DNA of 43,106 nt, from positions 2,897 through 46,002 of the forward strand of contig WASQ01000041.1 in assembly GCA_009712185.1 (NCBI GenBank), given 5' to 3'. The notes below the pieces were generated by a model. That model ran no database searches. It worked only from the letters and a program-made list of their open reading frames with translations, and was not told the origin of the DNA. Every line of letters starts with the position of its first letter. Within the stretch, counting starts at the first letter, position 1. A program made the position numbers and the translations under genes. Source of the stretch: Telmatospirillum sp. (GTDB lineage Bacteria > Pseudomonadota > Alphaproteobacteria > Rhodospirillales > Magnetospirillaceae). This document shows, piece by piece, positions 23,909-34,399 of this stretch.

Positions 23909-24752
23909 TTTCGAAGAGACCGTTTCCCGCGTGATCGAGCTGGCCCTGGCCGAGGACATCGGGAGCGGAGATATCACCAGCGGCTCAGTCATTCCCGCCG
24001 ATCTGCTGTTCCATGGTGTCATGGCCGCGCGCGAACCCATGGTGATCGCAGGTCTGACATTCGCGGCCGAGGTTGTCCGGCGTGTCGTGCCGGAGGCCGG
24101 GGTCCGGCTGGTGGTCGCCGACGGGGATGCGGTGCCGCCGGGGGCGGTTCTCGCCGTCCTCAACGGGCCGGCCGGCGGGCTGCTGACCGCCGAGCGGACC
24201 GCTCTCAATCTTCTTCAGCATCTGTCCGGGATCGCCACTCTGACGCGCCGCTATGTCGACGCGATCGCGGGGACCGGGGCGGTTCTGCTCGATACGCGCA
24301 AAACCATCCCGGGGCTCAGGGCGCTTGCGAAGTACGCCACCCGGATGGGGGGCGCGCAAAACCACCGGATGGGCCTTTATGACGGTATTCTGATCAAGGA
24401 CAACCACATTGCCGTCTGTGGATCCCTCACCGAAGCGGTGAGGAGGGCGAAGTCCGCCACGACCCACGCGGTCGAGGTGGAATGCGACACCCTGGATCAG
24501 GTGGCCGAGGCCGTGGAGGCCGGGGCCGACATCATTCTGCTCGACAACATGACGCCGCCCACACTGCGCCAGGCCGTCCGGATGGTTGCCGGTAAGGCCA
24601 GGACCGAAGCATCGGGAGGTGTGACCTTGGAGAGTATCCGTGCCATCGCCGAAAGCGGCGTGGATTTCATTTCTGTCGGGCGGCTGACCCAGTCGGCGCC
24701 GGCTGTGGATATCGGTCTCGACTGGACTATCGGACAGGAGACCGGCCGATGA
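23898..24752 (+). CDS. nadC: Nicotinate-nucleotide pyrophosphorylase NadC
   Basis: A cytoplasmic enzyme converting quinolinate and PRPP to nicotinate mononucleotide with release of CO2. The family elements are all visible: [12 protein letters not shown] at the N-terminus, [35 protein letters not shown], the catalytic block [20 protein letters not shown], and VECDTLDQ with ILLDNM and EASGGV near the end. The 284 residues match the usual size. ATG 23898 overlaps the end of nadA, and nadB overlaps its stop by ATGA, so the three genes are one tightly coupled operon. Confidence 0.96.
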   Translation: MPSDFEETVSRVIELALAEDIGSGDITSGSVIPADLLFHGVMAAREPMVIAGLTFAAEVVRRVVPEAGVRLVVADGDAVPPGAVLAVLNGPAGGLLTAERTALNLLQHLSGIATLTRRYVDAIAGTGAVLLDTRKTIPGLRALAKYATRMGGAQNHRMGLYDGILIKDNHIAVCGSLTEAVRRAKSATTHAVEVECDTLDQVAEAVEAGADIILLDNMTPPTLRQAVRMVAGKARTEASGGVTLESIRAIAESGVDFISVGRLTQSAPAVDIGLDWTIGQETGR

Positions 24753-26371
24753 GCGTGATTGACTGCGACGTTCTCGTCATCGGCAGCGGTGCCGCCGGTC
24801 TCACGGTCGCGCTGCAACTGGCCCCCGCGGTGAAGGTCGCCGTTCTCTCGAAAAGCGATCTGTCGGAAGGCAGCACCTATTATGCCCAGGGCGGAATTGC
24901 GGCGGTGCTCGATACCACCGACTCGACCGAATTCCATATCGCCGACACCCTGATCGCCGGCGACGGGCTGTGCGATCCCTCTGTGGTGCGATTCGTGGTC
25001 GAAAATGCCCGTGAGGCGATCGAACGGCTGATCGGCTACGGCGTTGAGTTCACGCGGTCCGAGGCGGCCGACGGGAAGCTTGCCTATCATCTGACCCGTG
25101 AAGGCGGCCATTCCCGGCGTCGGATCATCCATGCGGCCGACGCCACCGGACGGGCGGTCGAGACCACGCTCGAGGAGCAGATCCGCAAGACTGACAATGT
25201 CTCCTTGTTCGAACATCATCTGGCGATCGACCTGCTGCGCGAGAAAGGCGCGGACGGATTGCCCGGGCGCTGTGTCGGGGCTTATGCGCTGGATCGCCGC
25301 AGCGGGGCTGTGGTTCTGTTCCGCGCCCGTGCCGTGGTGCTGGCGTCCGGCGGGGCCAGCAAGGTCTATCTCTATTCGTCCAACCCCGATGCCTGCACCG
25401 GAGACGGGATCGCCATGGCCTGGCGGGCGGGTTGCCGGGTCGCCAATCTCGAATTCATGCAGTTCCACCCGACCTGCCTTTACCATCCCTCCGCCAAAAG
25501 CTTCCTGATTTCGGAGGCCGTGCGCGGAGAGGGAGGGCGGCTTCTGCTGCCCAGCGGCGAACGTTTCATGCCGCGCTTCGACAGCCGCGGGGAGCTGGCT
25601 CCGCGCGATGTGGTGGCCCGCGCGATCGACCACGAGATGAAGCGTCTCGGCGTGGAATGCGTCTATCTGGACATCAGCCACCAGCCGGCGGATTTCATCG
25701 TCAGCCATTTTCCGACGATCCATGCGAAATGTCTGGAACTTGGCATCGATATTACGAAGGATCCGATCCCGGTCGTGCCGGCCGCTCACTACACCTGCGG
25801 TGGCGTGATGATCGGCAGGGAAGGGCGGACCGACGTCCCCGGACTTTATGCGGTGGGAGAGGTGGCCTTCACCGGTCTGCACGGGGCCAATCGCATGGCG
25901 AGCAATTCTCTTCTGGAATGTCTCGTCTATGGTGCCGCCGCCGCCACCGACATTCTGCATCTCCTTCCCGGACTGGCTCCGCCGCCCGACCTGCCGTCGT
26001 GGGACGAAAGCTGGGTGACGGATTCAGAGGACGAGGTCGTCGTGGCCCATAACTGGGACGAACTCCGCCGGTTTATGTGGGACTATGTCGGAATCGTCCG
26101 CTCGAACAAGCGGCTCGACCGCGCGGCTCGCCGGGTGGACATGCTGCGGTCGGAAATCGCCGAATATTACGGCCATTTCCGCGTCACCAACGATTTGCTC
26201 GAACTTCGCAATCTGGCTCTGGTGGCCGAACTGATCATCCGGTCGGCCAGGGCCCGGCGGGAAAGCCGGGGGCTGCATTTCACCATCGATTATCCCCGGT
26301 CCGACCGGGTGGCGGCGCCGCAGAACACCATTCTGGTTCCGGAAGGTTTCCGTCAGCTCTCCATCGATTGA
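24749..26371 (+). CDS. nadB: L-aspartate oxidase NadB
   Basis: A FAD enzyme oxidising L-aspartate to iminoaspartate for NadA. The dinucleotide motif [17 protein letters not shown] lies at residues 11-27. The succinate dehydrogenase/fumarate reductase-like core includes [13 protein letters not shown], a [18 protein letters not shown] block, [24 protein letters not shown] and [20 protein letters not shown] followed by [17 protein letters not shown]. The length of 540 is typical. It is the last gene of the nad operon, and a hairpin terminator with a UUCG loop follows 75 bp after the stop. Confidence 0.96.
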   Translation: MSVIDCDVLVIGSGAAGLTVALQLAPAVKVAVLSKSDLSEGSTYYAQGGIAAVLDTTDSTEFHIADTLIAGDGLCDPSVVRFVVENAREAIERLIGYGVEFTRSEAADGKLAYHLTREGGHSRRRIIHAADATGRAVETTLEEQIRKTDNVSLFEHHLAIDLLREKGADGLPGRCVGAYALDRRSGAVVLFRARAVVLASGGASKVYLYSSNPDACTGDGIAMAWRAGCRVANLEFMQFHPTCLYHPSAKSFLISEAVRGEGGRLLLPSGERFMPRFDSRGELAPRDVVARAIDHEMKRLGVECVYLDISHQPADFIVSHFPTIHAKCLELGIDITKDPIPVVPAAHYTCGGVMIGREGRTDVPGLYAVGEVAFTGLHGANRMASNSLLECLVYGAAAATDILHLLPGLAPPPDLPSWDESWVTDSEDEVVVAHNWDELRRFMWDYVGIVRSNKRLDRAARRVDMLRSEIAEYYGHFRVTNDLLELRNLALVAELIIRSARARRESRGLHFTIDYPRSDRVAAPQNTILVPEGFRQLSID

Positions 26372-26445
26372 GCAAGACCTGGGAATTGAAACCAAACGGT
26401 GAGCATCTTTGTATAAAAATAATCTGGAGTGTTTTGTTCCGGTTT

Positions 26446-26472
26446 GGGAAAAAAACTTTCGAGTTTTTTCCC
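26446..26472 (+). terminator. Terminator of the nad operon
   Basis: GGGAAAAAAACT, a TTCG tetraloop, then AGTTTTTTCCC; one A is bulged. A stable UUCG loop with an A/T-rich stem ending in a T run fits an intrinsic terminator 75 bp after nadB, and it may work from both sides. Confidence 0.7.
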
Positions 26473-26694
26473 GCCGGAGCCGGCTCACTTTGTGATTGAC
26501 CGAAAAACTCCTTGCACTGGGATCCGGAATGCATTCTCCTTGGTCATGACAGGTTGCGCGTTTTTCATGTTGCTGTGGACTCCCACTGTTAATTGGAAAA
26601 ATGCAAGACAGCCGAAAGTCGCAAAAGCAATGTAAAAGAATTGCATAACGCAGCATAATCATTATTTGCTGCAGGCGGTAGAGAACAAGAGAAG

Positions 26695-26746
26695 CCGCTC
26701 ACTGACGCATACGCCAGACGTGTGCCAGGTGGGCGGTTTTTTTATT
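26695..26746 (+). terminator. Terminator-like leader hairpin upstream of a chemoreceptor gene
   Basis: CCGCTCAC (26695) pairs with GTGGGCGG (26729) with one G-U pair, and is followed by TTTTTTTATT. It lies 62 bp before the chemoreceptor ATG, more than 300 bp after nadB and past that operon's own terminator. A GGCGG at about 26674 could pair with the left arm instead, so a leader switch is possible. The interval 26473-26694 shows no gene. Confidence 0.5.
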
Positions 26747-26808
26747 ACAAAGAGACAAGAAAAACCTGCCGAAAATGCGGGCAGGGAGGAAAAGCAGGAG
26801 CGTCCGCG

Positions 26809-28785
26809 ATGTCTAAAAAAGGGTTCCCCGACAGTATCATCCTGGCTCTTTCCCTGGCGGAGGCGCTGTTGTTGTCCTCTATGGCGACAGCGTCGGGCGA
26901 CGGGCGGCTTTACGTCGGAATCGCGCTCGCTCTGGCTGTTCCCGCCGTGGTCCTGGGAGCCCGGATGGGGCGAGGACGCGGAGAGGAGGGGGACGCCCCC
27001 GACAGAGGCGTCCGGACATCGCGCCGGGATCCGTTAAGCCGGGATCCGTCGGGCCGGGAGCCGTTGGGCCAGGATCCGTTGCGCCTGGGGATTTCAGAAG
27101 AGGACATGCGCGAGGAACATGTGCGCCGGATCGGGACACGCCGGCGCCTCCTGTCGTTGTCCGATGCCTCCCACGGGTTGCTGCGGGGCAGCATGTCCGA
27201 GGTGTCGGCCCAGAGCGAGACCACCCTGGCGTCGCTTCGTACGGTGATCGATGTGCTGGCGCGGGTCTCGCAACTGTCCCTGTCCGTCGCGGACAACTCC
27301 GAGGTCGTGACCAAGGACGTGGAGTCTGTCGCCGCCGCCAACGAGGAGATGGCCACCTCGATCCATCAGATCGATGATCTCGTCGGCCGGTCCGCCGGCA
27401 TCGCGGGCGCCGCGGCCGAAAAGGCCGATCAGGCCGCCGCCACCATCAAGACCCTGGCGCAATCGTCGGATACCATCAAGCGGGTGGTGCAACTGATCAG
27501 CGATATCGCGGTTCAAACCAACCTTCTGGCACTGAATGCGACCATTGAGGCGGCGCGCGCCGGGGAAGCGGGACGGGGGTTCGCCGTGGTCGCGTCCGAG
27601 GTTCGGACCCTTGCCAACCAGACCGCCTCGGCGGCGGGCGACATTCACGGGCAGATTGCCGATATCCAGTCGTCGATCGAACAATCGGTGGAGGCGATCG
27701 ACAATGTCACCCGGATCATGGATCAGATGGAGGGAATTTCACAGGAGGTGACGGCGGCGATCGGGCAACAGGCCGCCGCCACCCGCGAAATGAGCAGCAG
27801 TGCCGCCTCCGCCGCCGGAGGTACCGCCGAGGCGGCGCGTTCGGTTCGCGATATCGCGGAAGAGGCGGGCAAGGTCAGCCACATCGCCAATGACGTTCTG
27901 GACCAGTACGGAACCACGCGGCAGTGCCTCAGCGATCTTGAGCGGCGCCTTGGCGTCATCATGCGCTTTGCCGTGGAGGACGATGCCGGCGACCAGCCCC
28001 GGCTTCTGGTGCCCCTGTCCGCCGCATTGCTGTCGGGCGGCGCCCGCCATCCGGTTTCGGTGGTCGAGCTGTCGGCGGGTGTCGCGGAGTGTCGCGCCGA
28101 TACCCTGCCGGCTTTGAAGGAGGGGGCGCTGGAACTCGATCTGGGTGTCCTCGGGCGACTGCCCGCCTCCGTTGCCGCCGCGCGGGAAGGCCGGGTCCGT
28201 CTGACCTTGTCCCTGTCCGATACCCTGCAACGCCAGCGCCTGGATGCTTTCCTGCGTAGCGGCGACGCCGTCGACTGGCCGATGATCTGCATGACAGCCG
28301 ATGCCGCTGCCCGGATCTCGGCCCTGTTCGAACAGGCCGTGGCCGATGGCACGCTGACCATGGACGATCTGTTCGATGAAACCTACCGGCCGATGCCAGG
28401 CACCAATCCCGTGCAATATCATACGCGTTTCGTCGACTTCACGGACCGCGTTCTGCCGCCGATCCAGGAGCCCATTGCCGCCTCCGATCCTCGCATTTCC
28501 GGGGCTTGCGCCGTGGATCGCAACGGCTATCTCGGAACTCATCTGCGGCGTTTCGCGGAGAAGCAGGGGGCGGATCCGGAATGGAATGCCGCGCATTGCC
28601 GTCAGCGCCGGCTGATCAAGGACGCGACCGGACAGGCGGCGGTGAAGACGGACCAGCATTACCTTTTGCAGACCTATCTTCGCGATCTCGGCGCCAACAA
28701 TATGCCGATGCTGAAGGACCTCAACGTGCCGATCCGGGTCCGCGGCCGTCGCTGGGGCGTGTTCCGGGTGGTCTACTCGATCTGA
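26809..28785 (+). CDS. Methyl-accepting chemotaxis protein with C-terminal sensor module
   Basis: A 658-residue chemoreceptor of unusual order. Two adjacent N-terminal membrane helices (about 9-27 and 34-53) anchor it without a periplasmic domain. A linker at about 72-92 is built from 15-bp repeats. The signalling hairpin tip, about 234-270, reads [20 protein letters not shown], then [18 protein letters not shown]. The C-terminal 160 residues form a separate domain with [36 protein letters not shown] and [11 protein letters not shown], looking like a Cache/PAS-type sensor in the cytoplasm. The neighbouring receptor (28896-30308) has the same module. ATG 26809 follows GGAG; longer frames pass through the terminator-like leader. 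Confidence 0.88.
   Translation: MSKKGFPDSIILALSLAEALLLSSMATASGDGRLYVGIALALAVPAVVLGARMGRGRGEEGDAPDRGVRTSRRDPLSRDPSGREPLGQDPLRLGISEEDMREEHVRRIGTRRRLLSLSDASHGLLRGSMSEVSAQSETTLASLRTVIDVLARVSQLSLSVADNSEVVTKDVESVAAANEEMATSIHQIDDLVGRSAGIAGAAAEKADQAAATIKTLAQSSDTIKRVVQLISDIAVQTNLLALNATIEAARAGEAGRGFAVVASEVRTLANQTASAAGDIHGQIADIQSSIEQSVEAIDNVTRIMDQMEGISQEVTAAIGQQAAATREMSSSAASAAGGTAEAARSVRDIAEEAGKVSHIANDVLDQYGTTRQCLSDLERRLGVIMRFAVEDDAGDQPRLLVPLSAALLSGGARHPVSVVELSAGVAECRADTLPALKEGALELDLGVLGRLPASVAAAREGRVRLTLSLSDTLQRQRLDAFLRSGDAVDWPMICMTADAAARISALFEQAVADGTLTMDDLFDETYRPMPGTNPVQYHTRFVDFTDRVLPPIQEPIAASDPRISGACAVDRNGYLGTHLRRFAEKQGADPEWNAAHCRQRRLIKDATGQAAVKTDQHYLLQTYLRDLGANNMPMLKDLNVPIRVRGRRWGVFRVVYSI
27028..27087 (+). 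repeat. Four imperfect 15-bp tandem repeats within the chemoreceptor gene
   Basis: Variants of CCGGGATCCGTTGGG follow one another and encode the linker residues [21 protein letters not shown], i.e. a five-residue D/E-P-x-x-R/Q unit. Being a multiple of three, copy-number change would lengthen or shorten the linker without breaking the frame. Confidence 0.7.
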
Positions 28786-28799
28786 TGCAACGCCTTTGC

Positions 28800-28826
28800 C
28801 CGGGGAGCCCGCGGGCTCCCCGGTTT
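28800..28826 (+). terminator. Terminator of the chemoreceptor gene
   Basis: Perfect 12-bp arms CCGGGGAGCCCG / CGGGCTCCCCGG without spacer, followed by TTT, 14 bp after the stop. It lies between the two convergent chemoreceptor genes and may serve both. Confidence 0.6.
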
Positions 28827-28895
28827 CGCCTGGGGTCCTCCCAAACCCTTGGGCCATCGCGCCAATCAGGCGCGGGCCGTCATCTCGGGTTGGCC

Positions 28896-30308
28896 TCAGT
28901 ATTGTTGTGACCGGTAACCCAGACGCATTCCCCCCCAATGGCGGCCCCGGACCAGGATGGGGATCGACAGATCCTTCATCAGAATGAAGGTGCCGCCTCC
29001 CATATCGCGGCGGTAGGTCTGAAGGAGAAACGGGGCCTGATTGACGGCGGCGCGATGGCCTGTGCGGTCGTTGAAGATGCGCCTGTTGCGGCAGTTCGCA
29101 TTGTTCCACACCGGATCTCTGCCCTGCGGTTTCGAGAAGGCCGCGTTATGCGTCGGCAGATAACCCCCGCGATCGACCGCCGTGCAGAAGACCATTCGGG
29201 GATCGAATGACAGGGGCGGTTCCAGAATGGGGGGCAGCACGGCATCGGTAAAGCGCGTGAACCGCGTCATGAACTGTTGCGGATCGGTGCCGGAAACCGG
29301 TTGATAAACGTCGTCGAAGAGGTCCGCCATGGACAGTCGGCCATCCGCGACGCCGCCTTCGAAGGCCTCCATGATGGCGGCGGCGACTTCGCGGGCCTTG
29401 GCAAGGAAGCGGCTGTCGACCGTCGGCAGGCCCGCGTCGGCCACCAGATTCATGAGTTTCTCGCCCGTGTCGAGGGCGCCGCGGATCCGTTCGTCAGCGC
29501 GTCGCAGGGTTTCGGAGGTGTCTTTGACACCCGCGAAAAAACGGTCGATCTCGTTCATGACCGTCTGGCAATGGGCCAGACTGTCGGTGGCCGCCTGGGC
29601 GATATGCCCGACCTGGCCGCCGACACTGCCGATTGCCGCGTTAAATCCTTCCAGCGCCCCATTGATGACGCCGACCCCCTGGTTGACGGCGCCGGCGATA
29701 TCGATCGTGCTCGTGCTGGTCTCGATCAGCTGGCCGATATTGTCCGACAGTTCCGTGACCGTTCCATCGATGCCGGATGTGGCGGTATCGGTCTGGCGCG
29801 CCAGGGTTTTGACCTCGGTTGCGACCACCGCGAAGCCCTTGCCGGCTTCGCCGGCGCGCGCCGCCTCGATGGTTGCGTTCAGAGCCAGCAGATTGGTTTG
29901 CCGGGCGATACCCTGGATATGGCGCGACATGCCTCTGACCGCTGTCAGCGAACCGTCCAGCGTCGTCAAACGGTCCTCGATTCCCTGAACCGATACGACC
30001 AGACGCTGGATTTCGCCCAGTGACACCGCAACCGTCGCCAGCGACCGGGATGACTGGGTCGCGACTTCGCCGGTGACGGTGCTGGTTTCCCGTCCGGCAC
30101 GATCGATCCGTCCGATGGATTCGTTCAGGTCATGGGTCAGTTGTCGCAAATGGGCGAACAGTTTTTCCTGTCCGGTGACGAACCGCGTGAGATTCTCGAT
30201 CGTTCCCGAAATCTCGGCAACCTCGAGGCTCAGTCCTTCCACCTTGTCTTGCAGGGCCCGGGCGAACTCGGTCAGGTCAGGACCGGTGGCGGGTGGCGCA
30301 GTGGTCAT
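28896..30308 (-). CDS. Soluble methyl-accepting chemotaxis protein with C-terminal sensor module
   Basis: A 470-residue cytoplasmic chemoreceptor with no membrane helix. A coiled-coil N-terminal region leads to the signalling tip at about residue 132 ([20 protein letters not shown], then [17 protein letters not shown]). From about residue 315 a sensor module follows with [60 protein letters not shown] and [11 protein letters not shown]. It is the same module as in the convergent receptor. ATG 30308 has AAGGGG about 7 bp upstream; the TTG at 30314 is less likely. The ligand is unknown; the position inside the cell suggests a metabolic or redox cue. Confidence 0.88.
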   Translation of the reverse strand: MTTAPPATGPDLTEFARALQDKVEGLSLEVAEISGTIENLTRFVTGQEKLFAHLRQLTHDLNESIGRIDRAGRETSTVTGEVATQSSRSLATVAVSLGEIQRLVVSVQGIEDRLTTLDGSLTAVRGMSRHIQGIARQTNLLALNATIEAARAGEAGKGFAVVATEVKTLARQTDTATSGIDGTVTELSDNIGQLIETSTSTIDIAGAVNQGVGVINGALEGFNAAIGSVGGQVGHIAQAATDSLAHCQTVMNEIDRFFAGVKDTSETLRRADERIRGALDTGEKLMNLVADAGLPTVDSRFLAKAREVAAAIMEAFEGGVADGRLSMADLFDDVYQPVSGTDPQQFMTRFTRFTDAVLPPILEPPLSFDPRMVFCTAVDRGGYLPTHNAAFSKPQGRDPVWNNANCRNRRIFNDRTGHRAAVNQAPFLLQTYRRDMGGGTFILMKDLSIPILVRGRHWGGMRLGYRSQQY

Positions 30309-30477
30309 TTCCAATCCCCTTCGATGAGCCGCCGAAGCCCTGGCCGGGTCCGGGCGGCTCCGTGTTTATCGGCCGATGCTAACCGATTGGCCGGGCGCTG
30401 GGGACCCGGCTATAGGTCATGACGACGGGGGCGGTCCGGATGAAAACCGAAGCGGTCGCGGTGGGGGCTGTTTCCCG

Positions 30478-31677
30478 TCAGGGGGGCCCTGCGATGGAGC
30501 TCAGCAAGGCGTCGGCGGCGATCTTCCCCGAAAGGATCGATCCTTCCAGGGTGCAGGGCAGGCCCGTGGCGGTCCAGTCGCCGGCCAGAAACAGATTGTC
30601 CCCCGCCCTTGTTCGCGGACGGGCGGCCTCTACCGCCGGGCTGTGGAACAGGGTCGCGCGTTTTTCCTTGATGACACGGGCGGCCAGCGGGCGGTCGCCG
30701 ATGTCAAGGGCGCGCGAAACATCGCTCCACAACTGGTCTCGAATGTCGTCCGCGGGCCGGTCCACAAGGCCGGCAGCGGCTGAAACGGTGACCGACAGGA
30801 CGGAACCGCGCAGGAACATCCATTGGGCCGTCCCGCCCAGAAGACCGGCGAAGCCGGCGGACGGAAGTGTCCGGGGGGCCTCGGCGATCCGGAAATGGGC
30901 ATTGACGATCGGACTGGCCGGCAGCACGGGGAGCCCGGGCAGCAGGCTGGCCGCGACCACCCATGGTACGGCCAGAACCACATGGTCGCGGGGGCCGATG
31001 CGCTGGACGCCGTCGTCGAAAGACAGTTCGACGGCCCGGCCGGCGCTGCGCTCCAGGTGCCGTAAAGGATGGTTGAGATGGAGGGCGATCCCCGCCGCCG
31101 GCAGGGCCGCTTGCGCCGGCTGGATGAAGGTGGCGGGCAGGGATGTGCGCGCCATGAAGGGACGGCTGGCCCCCATGCCGCGCCACAGGGTGCGGACGAG
31201 GACCTCGCGAAACACTTTCACGGATGCGTCTTCGGCGGGCGTGTTCATCACCGAAAGGATGATCGGCTCCCAGAACCGGCGATAATTTCGCGATGAACCG
31301 AACAGGCTGGCGATATCGGTGTCGGTTCCGGTCCTGCTTCGCCGGATTGACGACAGCAACGATGGCAGCAGCCGCAACGGCGTTGCCGTCCAGCGCCGCC
31401 CGTCGGCTAGATCGATCATCGGGAACAAAAGCGGCGCGGCCGTCAGCCGGTCCAGCGCGCCGATCCGTCGGAGATAGCTGAACAACGTATGATTGCCGCC
31501 AAGGAACATATGGGTGCCATTGTCGATGACCTCGCCGATCGCGGCATCGCGCCAGGACCGGCAACGGCCTCCGGCCTGACCCGCCGATTCGTGCAGGACC
31601 ACGTCAAGGCCGGCATCGGCGGCGGCCAAGGCACAGGACAGACCGGCCAGGCCGGCGCCAACCACATGCACTGTCAT
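30478..31677 (-). CDS. hpnE: Hydroxysqualene dehydroxylase-like FAD protein HpnE
   Basis: A 399-residue FAD-dependent oxidoreductase of the HpnE group (relatives of phytoene desaturase), which reduces hydroxysqualene to squalene for hopanoid synthesis. The dinucleotide motif HVVGAGLAGLSCALAAADAG opens the protein, followed by AGGRCRSWRD and IDNGTHMFLGGNH, all characteristic. The C-terminus has the flavin-binding NLFLAGDWTATGLPCTLEGS followed by ILSGKIAADALL. ATG 31677 is the natural start. HpnC and HpnD are not adjacent; instead a divergent squalene-synthase-family gene that looks non-catalytic lies 230 bp away. HpnE is the best call, with a related amine-oxidase-type enzyme as alternative. 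Confidence 0.82.
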   Translation of the reverse strand: MTVHVVGAGLAGLSCALAAADAGLDVVLHESAGQAGGRCRSWRDAAIGEVIDNGTHMFLGGNHTLFSYLRRIGALDRLTAAPLLFPMIDLADGRRWTATPLRLLPSLLSSIRRSRTGTDTDIASLFGSSRNYRRFWEPIILSVMNTPAEDASVKVFREVLVRTLWRGMGASRPFMARTSLPATFIQPAQAALPAAGIALHLNHPLRHLERSAGRAVELSFDDGVQRIGPRDHVVLAVPWVVAASLLPGLPVLPASPIVNAHFRIAEAPRTLPSAGFAGLLGGTAQWMFLRGSVLSVTVSAAAGLVDRPADDIRDQLWSDVSRALDIGDRPLAARVIKEKRATLFHSPAVEAARPRTRAGDNLFLAGDWTATGLPCTLEGSILSGKIAADALLSSIAGPP

Positions 31678-31907
31678 GAAACCAACTGTCTCCCGATCCC
31701 GGATTGCCGCCGTCGCGCGGTCGTAAACCCGGAAACAAAACCGACCTGGGCGGGAAGCGCAAGCGAAAGCTTTGACCGGAGGGCGCCTCCCGGAAAAATC
31801 CTGGAAGCGGGGACTGAAAAACCTATATCAGGGGGCGGCCCCACCGGCCGCACGCACCGGGTCCGGACCGTCGGACCCCCGTTTCGCCTGAACAAGAGGA
31901 CCGTTTC

Positions 31908-32777
31908 GTGACCTCGTCTTCCACCCTGTCCCCGGTTTCCCGGTCCTCTCCTCCTCTGTCCCCTCTGGGGGAGCAGGTCCGACGTTTCGACCGGGACCGT
32001 TTCATCACCACATTGATGGCGCCGCCCGCCCGCCGCGAGGCGCTGTTCGCCCTTTATGCGTTCAATATAGAGGTCGCGCGGATTGCCGAACTGGTTCGGG
32101 AACCGCTGCTGGGACGGATCCGGTTGCAGTGGTGGCGCGACAGTCTGGCATCGGTGTCGGCCGGCGGGCGTCCTCCGTCGCCAATCATGGCCGCTCTGGC
32201 CGACGCCATGGCCGCCTGTGGCCTGGACCTCTCCCGCCTCGACAGAATCCTCGACACCCACGAGGCCGACTTCGCGCCGGAACCGCCGGCCGATCTTCGG
32301 GCGCTGACCGATTACGCGGCGGGAACGTCAGGGGTCCTGGCCCGTCTGGCCTTCGACCTGCTGGGGGGCGGCAGGGCGGGGGAAGCGGCGGAGAGCCTGG
32401 GCACCGGCTGGGGACTGACCGGCCTGTTGCGGGCGGTCCCTTTTCACGCCTCCCTGGGGCGTCTCTATCTGCCGGCCGGCATGCTGGCATCGGCCGGTGT
32501 GGATGCCGCCAGAGTGCTGGCCGGGCAAGGGGACCCCGGGCTGGCCGGGGTTGCCCGCCGGATCGCCGCCGAGGCCCGCGCCCATCTCGCCCCGGCCCGG
32601 CGCCATCGCCGCGATATCCCGCGGGACGCGCTGGCGGCGATGCTGACCGGGCCGCTGGCCGACGGCTATTTGAACGCCTTGGCCCGCCAGGGCTATAACC
32701 TGTTCGCGCCGGGCTGGGGGCGGCTGTCGCCCCGGCCTCTGCGCCTGTTGTGGCACAGGTTCACCGGGGGATACTGA
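31908..32777 (+). CDS. Squalene/phytoene-synthase family protein, NDUFAF6-like
   Basis: A 289-residue all-helical protein of the squalene/phytoene synthase superfamily. DRFITTLMAPPARREALFAL and IRLQWWRDSL fit the subgroup related to the mitochondrial complex I assembly factor NDUFAF6. The Asp-rich motifs of real synthases are missing. The first helix reads FNIEVARIAELVREP without DxxxD. The second reads LTGLLRAVPFHASLGRLYLP, where active enzymes have NILRDV and a further Asp before GR-x-YLP. It is therefore probably not a prenyl synthase. GTG 31908 follows AAGAGGA by 7 bp. HpnE is divergent and trmFO converges 15 bp downstream. HpnC/D is the alternative, disfavoured by the motifs. Confidence 0.75.
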   Translation: MTSSSTLSPVSRSSPPLSPLGEQVRRFDRDRFITTLMAPPARREALFALYAFNIEVARIAELVREPLLGRIRLQWWRDSLASVSAGGRPPSPIMAALADAMAACGLDLSRLDRILDTHEADFAPEPPADLRALTDYAAGTSGVLARLAFDLLGGGRAGEAAESLGTGWGLTGLLRAVPFHASLGRLYLPAGMLASAGVDAARVLAGQGDPGLAGVARRIAAEARAHLAPARRHRRDIPRDALAAMLTGPLADGYLNALARQGYNLFAPGWGRLSPRPLRLLWHRFTGGY

Positions 32778-32792
32778 CCGCCCGGCGCGATG

Positions 32793-34145
32793 TCAGGGAT
32801 TGAGACCCTCGGCCGCGAGCCAGGGCGCGAGATCGCGACGCGCCCGGGCGGAATAAAGCTTCTTGCGTTCGCGCCCCTTGAGACGCCGGCCCCGTTCATC
32901 CCGGTCGTCGTCCGGTTCCGGAAACAGGCCGAAATTGACATTCATCGGCTGGAAGGTCTCGACCGCGGCCCCGCCGGTGATATGGTCGAGAAGGGCGCCC
33001 ATGGCGGTGGTCGGGGGCGGCCGGACCGGTGTTCTGTCCGCTGCTTCCGCCGCGGTGAACCGCCCCGCCATCAGGCCGACCGCGGCGCTTTCCACATAGC
33101 CCTCGCAGCCGGTGATCTGTCCCGCGAACCGGAGCTGCGGCCGCGATCTCAGGCGGAGCACCGGATCGAGAAGGCGCGGACTGTTCAGAAAAGTGTTGCG
33201 GTGCATGCCGCCCAGCCGGGCGAACTCGGCGTTCTCGAGGCCGGGGATCTGGCGGAAAATGCGGACCTGTTCGGAATGCTTCAGTTTCGTCTGGAAGCCG
33301 ACCAGGTTGTAAAGGGTACCCAGCCGGTTGTCCTGGCGGAGCTGGACGATGGCATAGGGCTTCACGGCGGGGTCGTGGGGATTGGTCAGTCCGACGGGCT
33401 TCATCGGGCCGTAAGCCAGGGTTTCCCGGCCGCGTTCCGCCATCACCTCGATGGGCAGGCATCCCTCGAAATAGGGCGTTCCCTCCCAATCCTTGGGCAT
33501 GTGCTTCTCGCCCGCCAGCAGTTCGTCGATAAAGGCGCCGTATTGCTCACGCGTCATCGGCAAATTGATGTAATCGGTCCCGGTGCCCTTGTCATAGCGC
33601 GACTGGAACCACGCCTTGGAAAAATCGATGCTGTGTTTGTGCACGATCGGCGCGATGGCATCGAAAAAGCTGAGAGAGGCCTCGCCCGTCAGGGTCCGGA
33701 CCGCATCGGCCAGCGCCGGCGAGGTCAGCGGGCCGGTGGCGACAATCACGCTCTCCCAGTCCTCAGGCGGCAGGCTGTCGATCTCGCCGCGCTCGATGGT
33801 GACGAGGGGATGGGCCGCCAGGGACTCTTCGACACCCTGCGAAAAGGCCTCGCGGTCGACGGCCAGTGCTCCGCCGGCGGGGACCTTATGCCGGTCCGCC
33901 TGCGCCAGGATCAGCGATCCGGCCCGCCGCATTTCCTCGTGCAGAAGGCCGACCGCATTGTAATCGGCGTCGTCCGACCGCAGGGAATTGGAGCAGACAA
34001 GTTCGGCCAGCCCCGGCCCGGAATGCGCCTCGGTCTGACGAAGGGGGCGCATCTCATGGAGGATGACCGAAATTCCCGAGGTGGCGAGTTGCCAGGCCGC
34101 CTCGCTGCCGGCGAGACCGCCGCCGATGACATGGACCGTTTTCAT
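32793..34145 (-). CDS. trmFO: tRNA (uracil-5-)-methyltransferase TrmFO
   Basis: A folate- and FAD-dependent enzyme that makes 5-methyluridine at position 54 in the T loop of tRNAs. The 450 residues match the family. [17 protein letters not shown] is the FAD motif, [13 protein letters not shown] and [20 protein letters not shown] are diagnostic, and [20 protein letters not shown], then [12 protein letters not shown], and [20 protein letters not shown] complete the core. The C-terminal Arg/Lys-rich tail ([20 protein letters not shown]) is normal for alphaproteobacterial members. It stands alone, convergent with the squalene-synthase-family gene. Confidence 0.97.
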   Translation of the reverse strand: MKTVHVIGGGLAGSEAAWQLATSGISVILHEMRPLRQTEAHSGPGLAELVCSNSLRSDDADYNAVGLLHEEMRRAGSLILAQADRHKVPAGGALAVDREAFSQGVEESLAAHPLVTIERGEIDSLPPEDWESVIVATGPLTSPALADAVRTLTGEASLSFFDAIAPIVHKHSIDFSKAWFQSRYDKGTGTDYINLPMTREQYGAFIDELLAGEKHMPKDWEGTPYFEGCLPIEVMAERGRETLAYGPMKPVGLTNPHDPAVKPYAIVQLRQDNRLGTLYNLVGFQTKLKHSEQVRIFRQIPGLENAEFARLGGMHRNTFLNSPRLLDPVLRLRSRPQLRFAGQITGCEGYVESAAVGLMAGRFTAAEAADRTPVRPPPTTAMGALLDHITGGAAVETFQPMNVNFGLFPEPDDDRDERGRRLKGRERKKLYSARARRDLAPWLAAEGLNP

Positions 34146-34319
34146 GCGCGATCACTTAAGCGGGAACGCGGTCTCTGTCCAGTATGGCGAGGAGAGCCCG
34201 CGTATTTTATATCCCGACGCTGTTTTTCGCGGCCATCGGATGCTCCCTGTGGTCGCCGCCTTTTGCCCTTGTTCCGGGAAGGGCGTATAACCCGTGTTGA
34301 GAGTAGCCTTGAGGGATAA

Positions 34320-34351
34320 GGCGGCCGGGTTTTCGAAACGGCCCGGCCGCC
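34320..34351. promoter_or_regulatory. Inverted repeat in the leader of the DUF4170 gene
   Basis: GGCGGCCGGG (34320-34329) and CCCGGCCGCC (34342-34351) are perfect 10-bp arms around TTTTCGAAACGG. The hairpin ends 48 bp before the DUF4170 ATG. It could be an operator, an RNA leader element or a terminator for transcripts from the trmFO side. Nothing decides between these. Confidence 0.35.
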
Positions 34352-34399
34352 ATTCCCCGGGCCGCATGGAACAGACAGTCACGCGGGAGATGTGGGGCG

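Noticed and set aside
24497-25960. 487-residue minus-strand frame
   Set aside because: It is the shadow of nadC and nadB.
32790-34319. 509-residue plus-strand frame
   Set aside because: It is the exact shadow of trmFO, which has full family motifs on the other strand.
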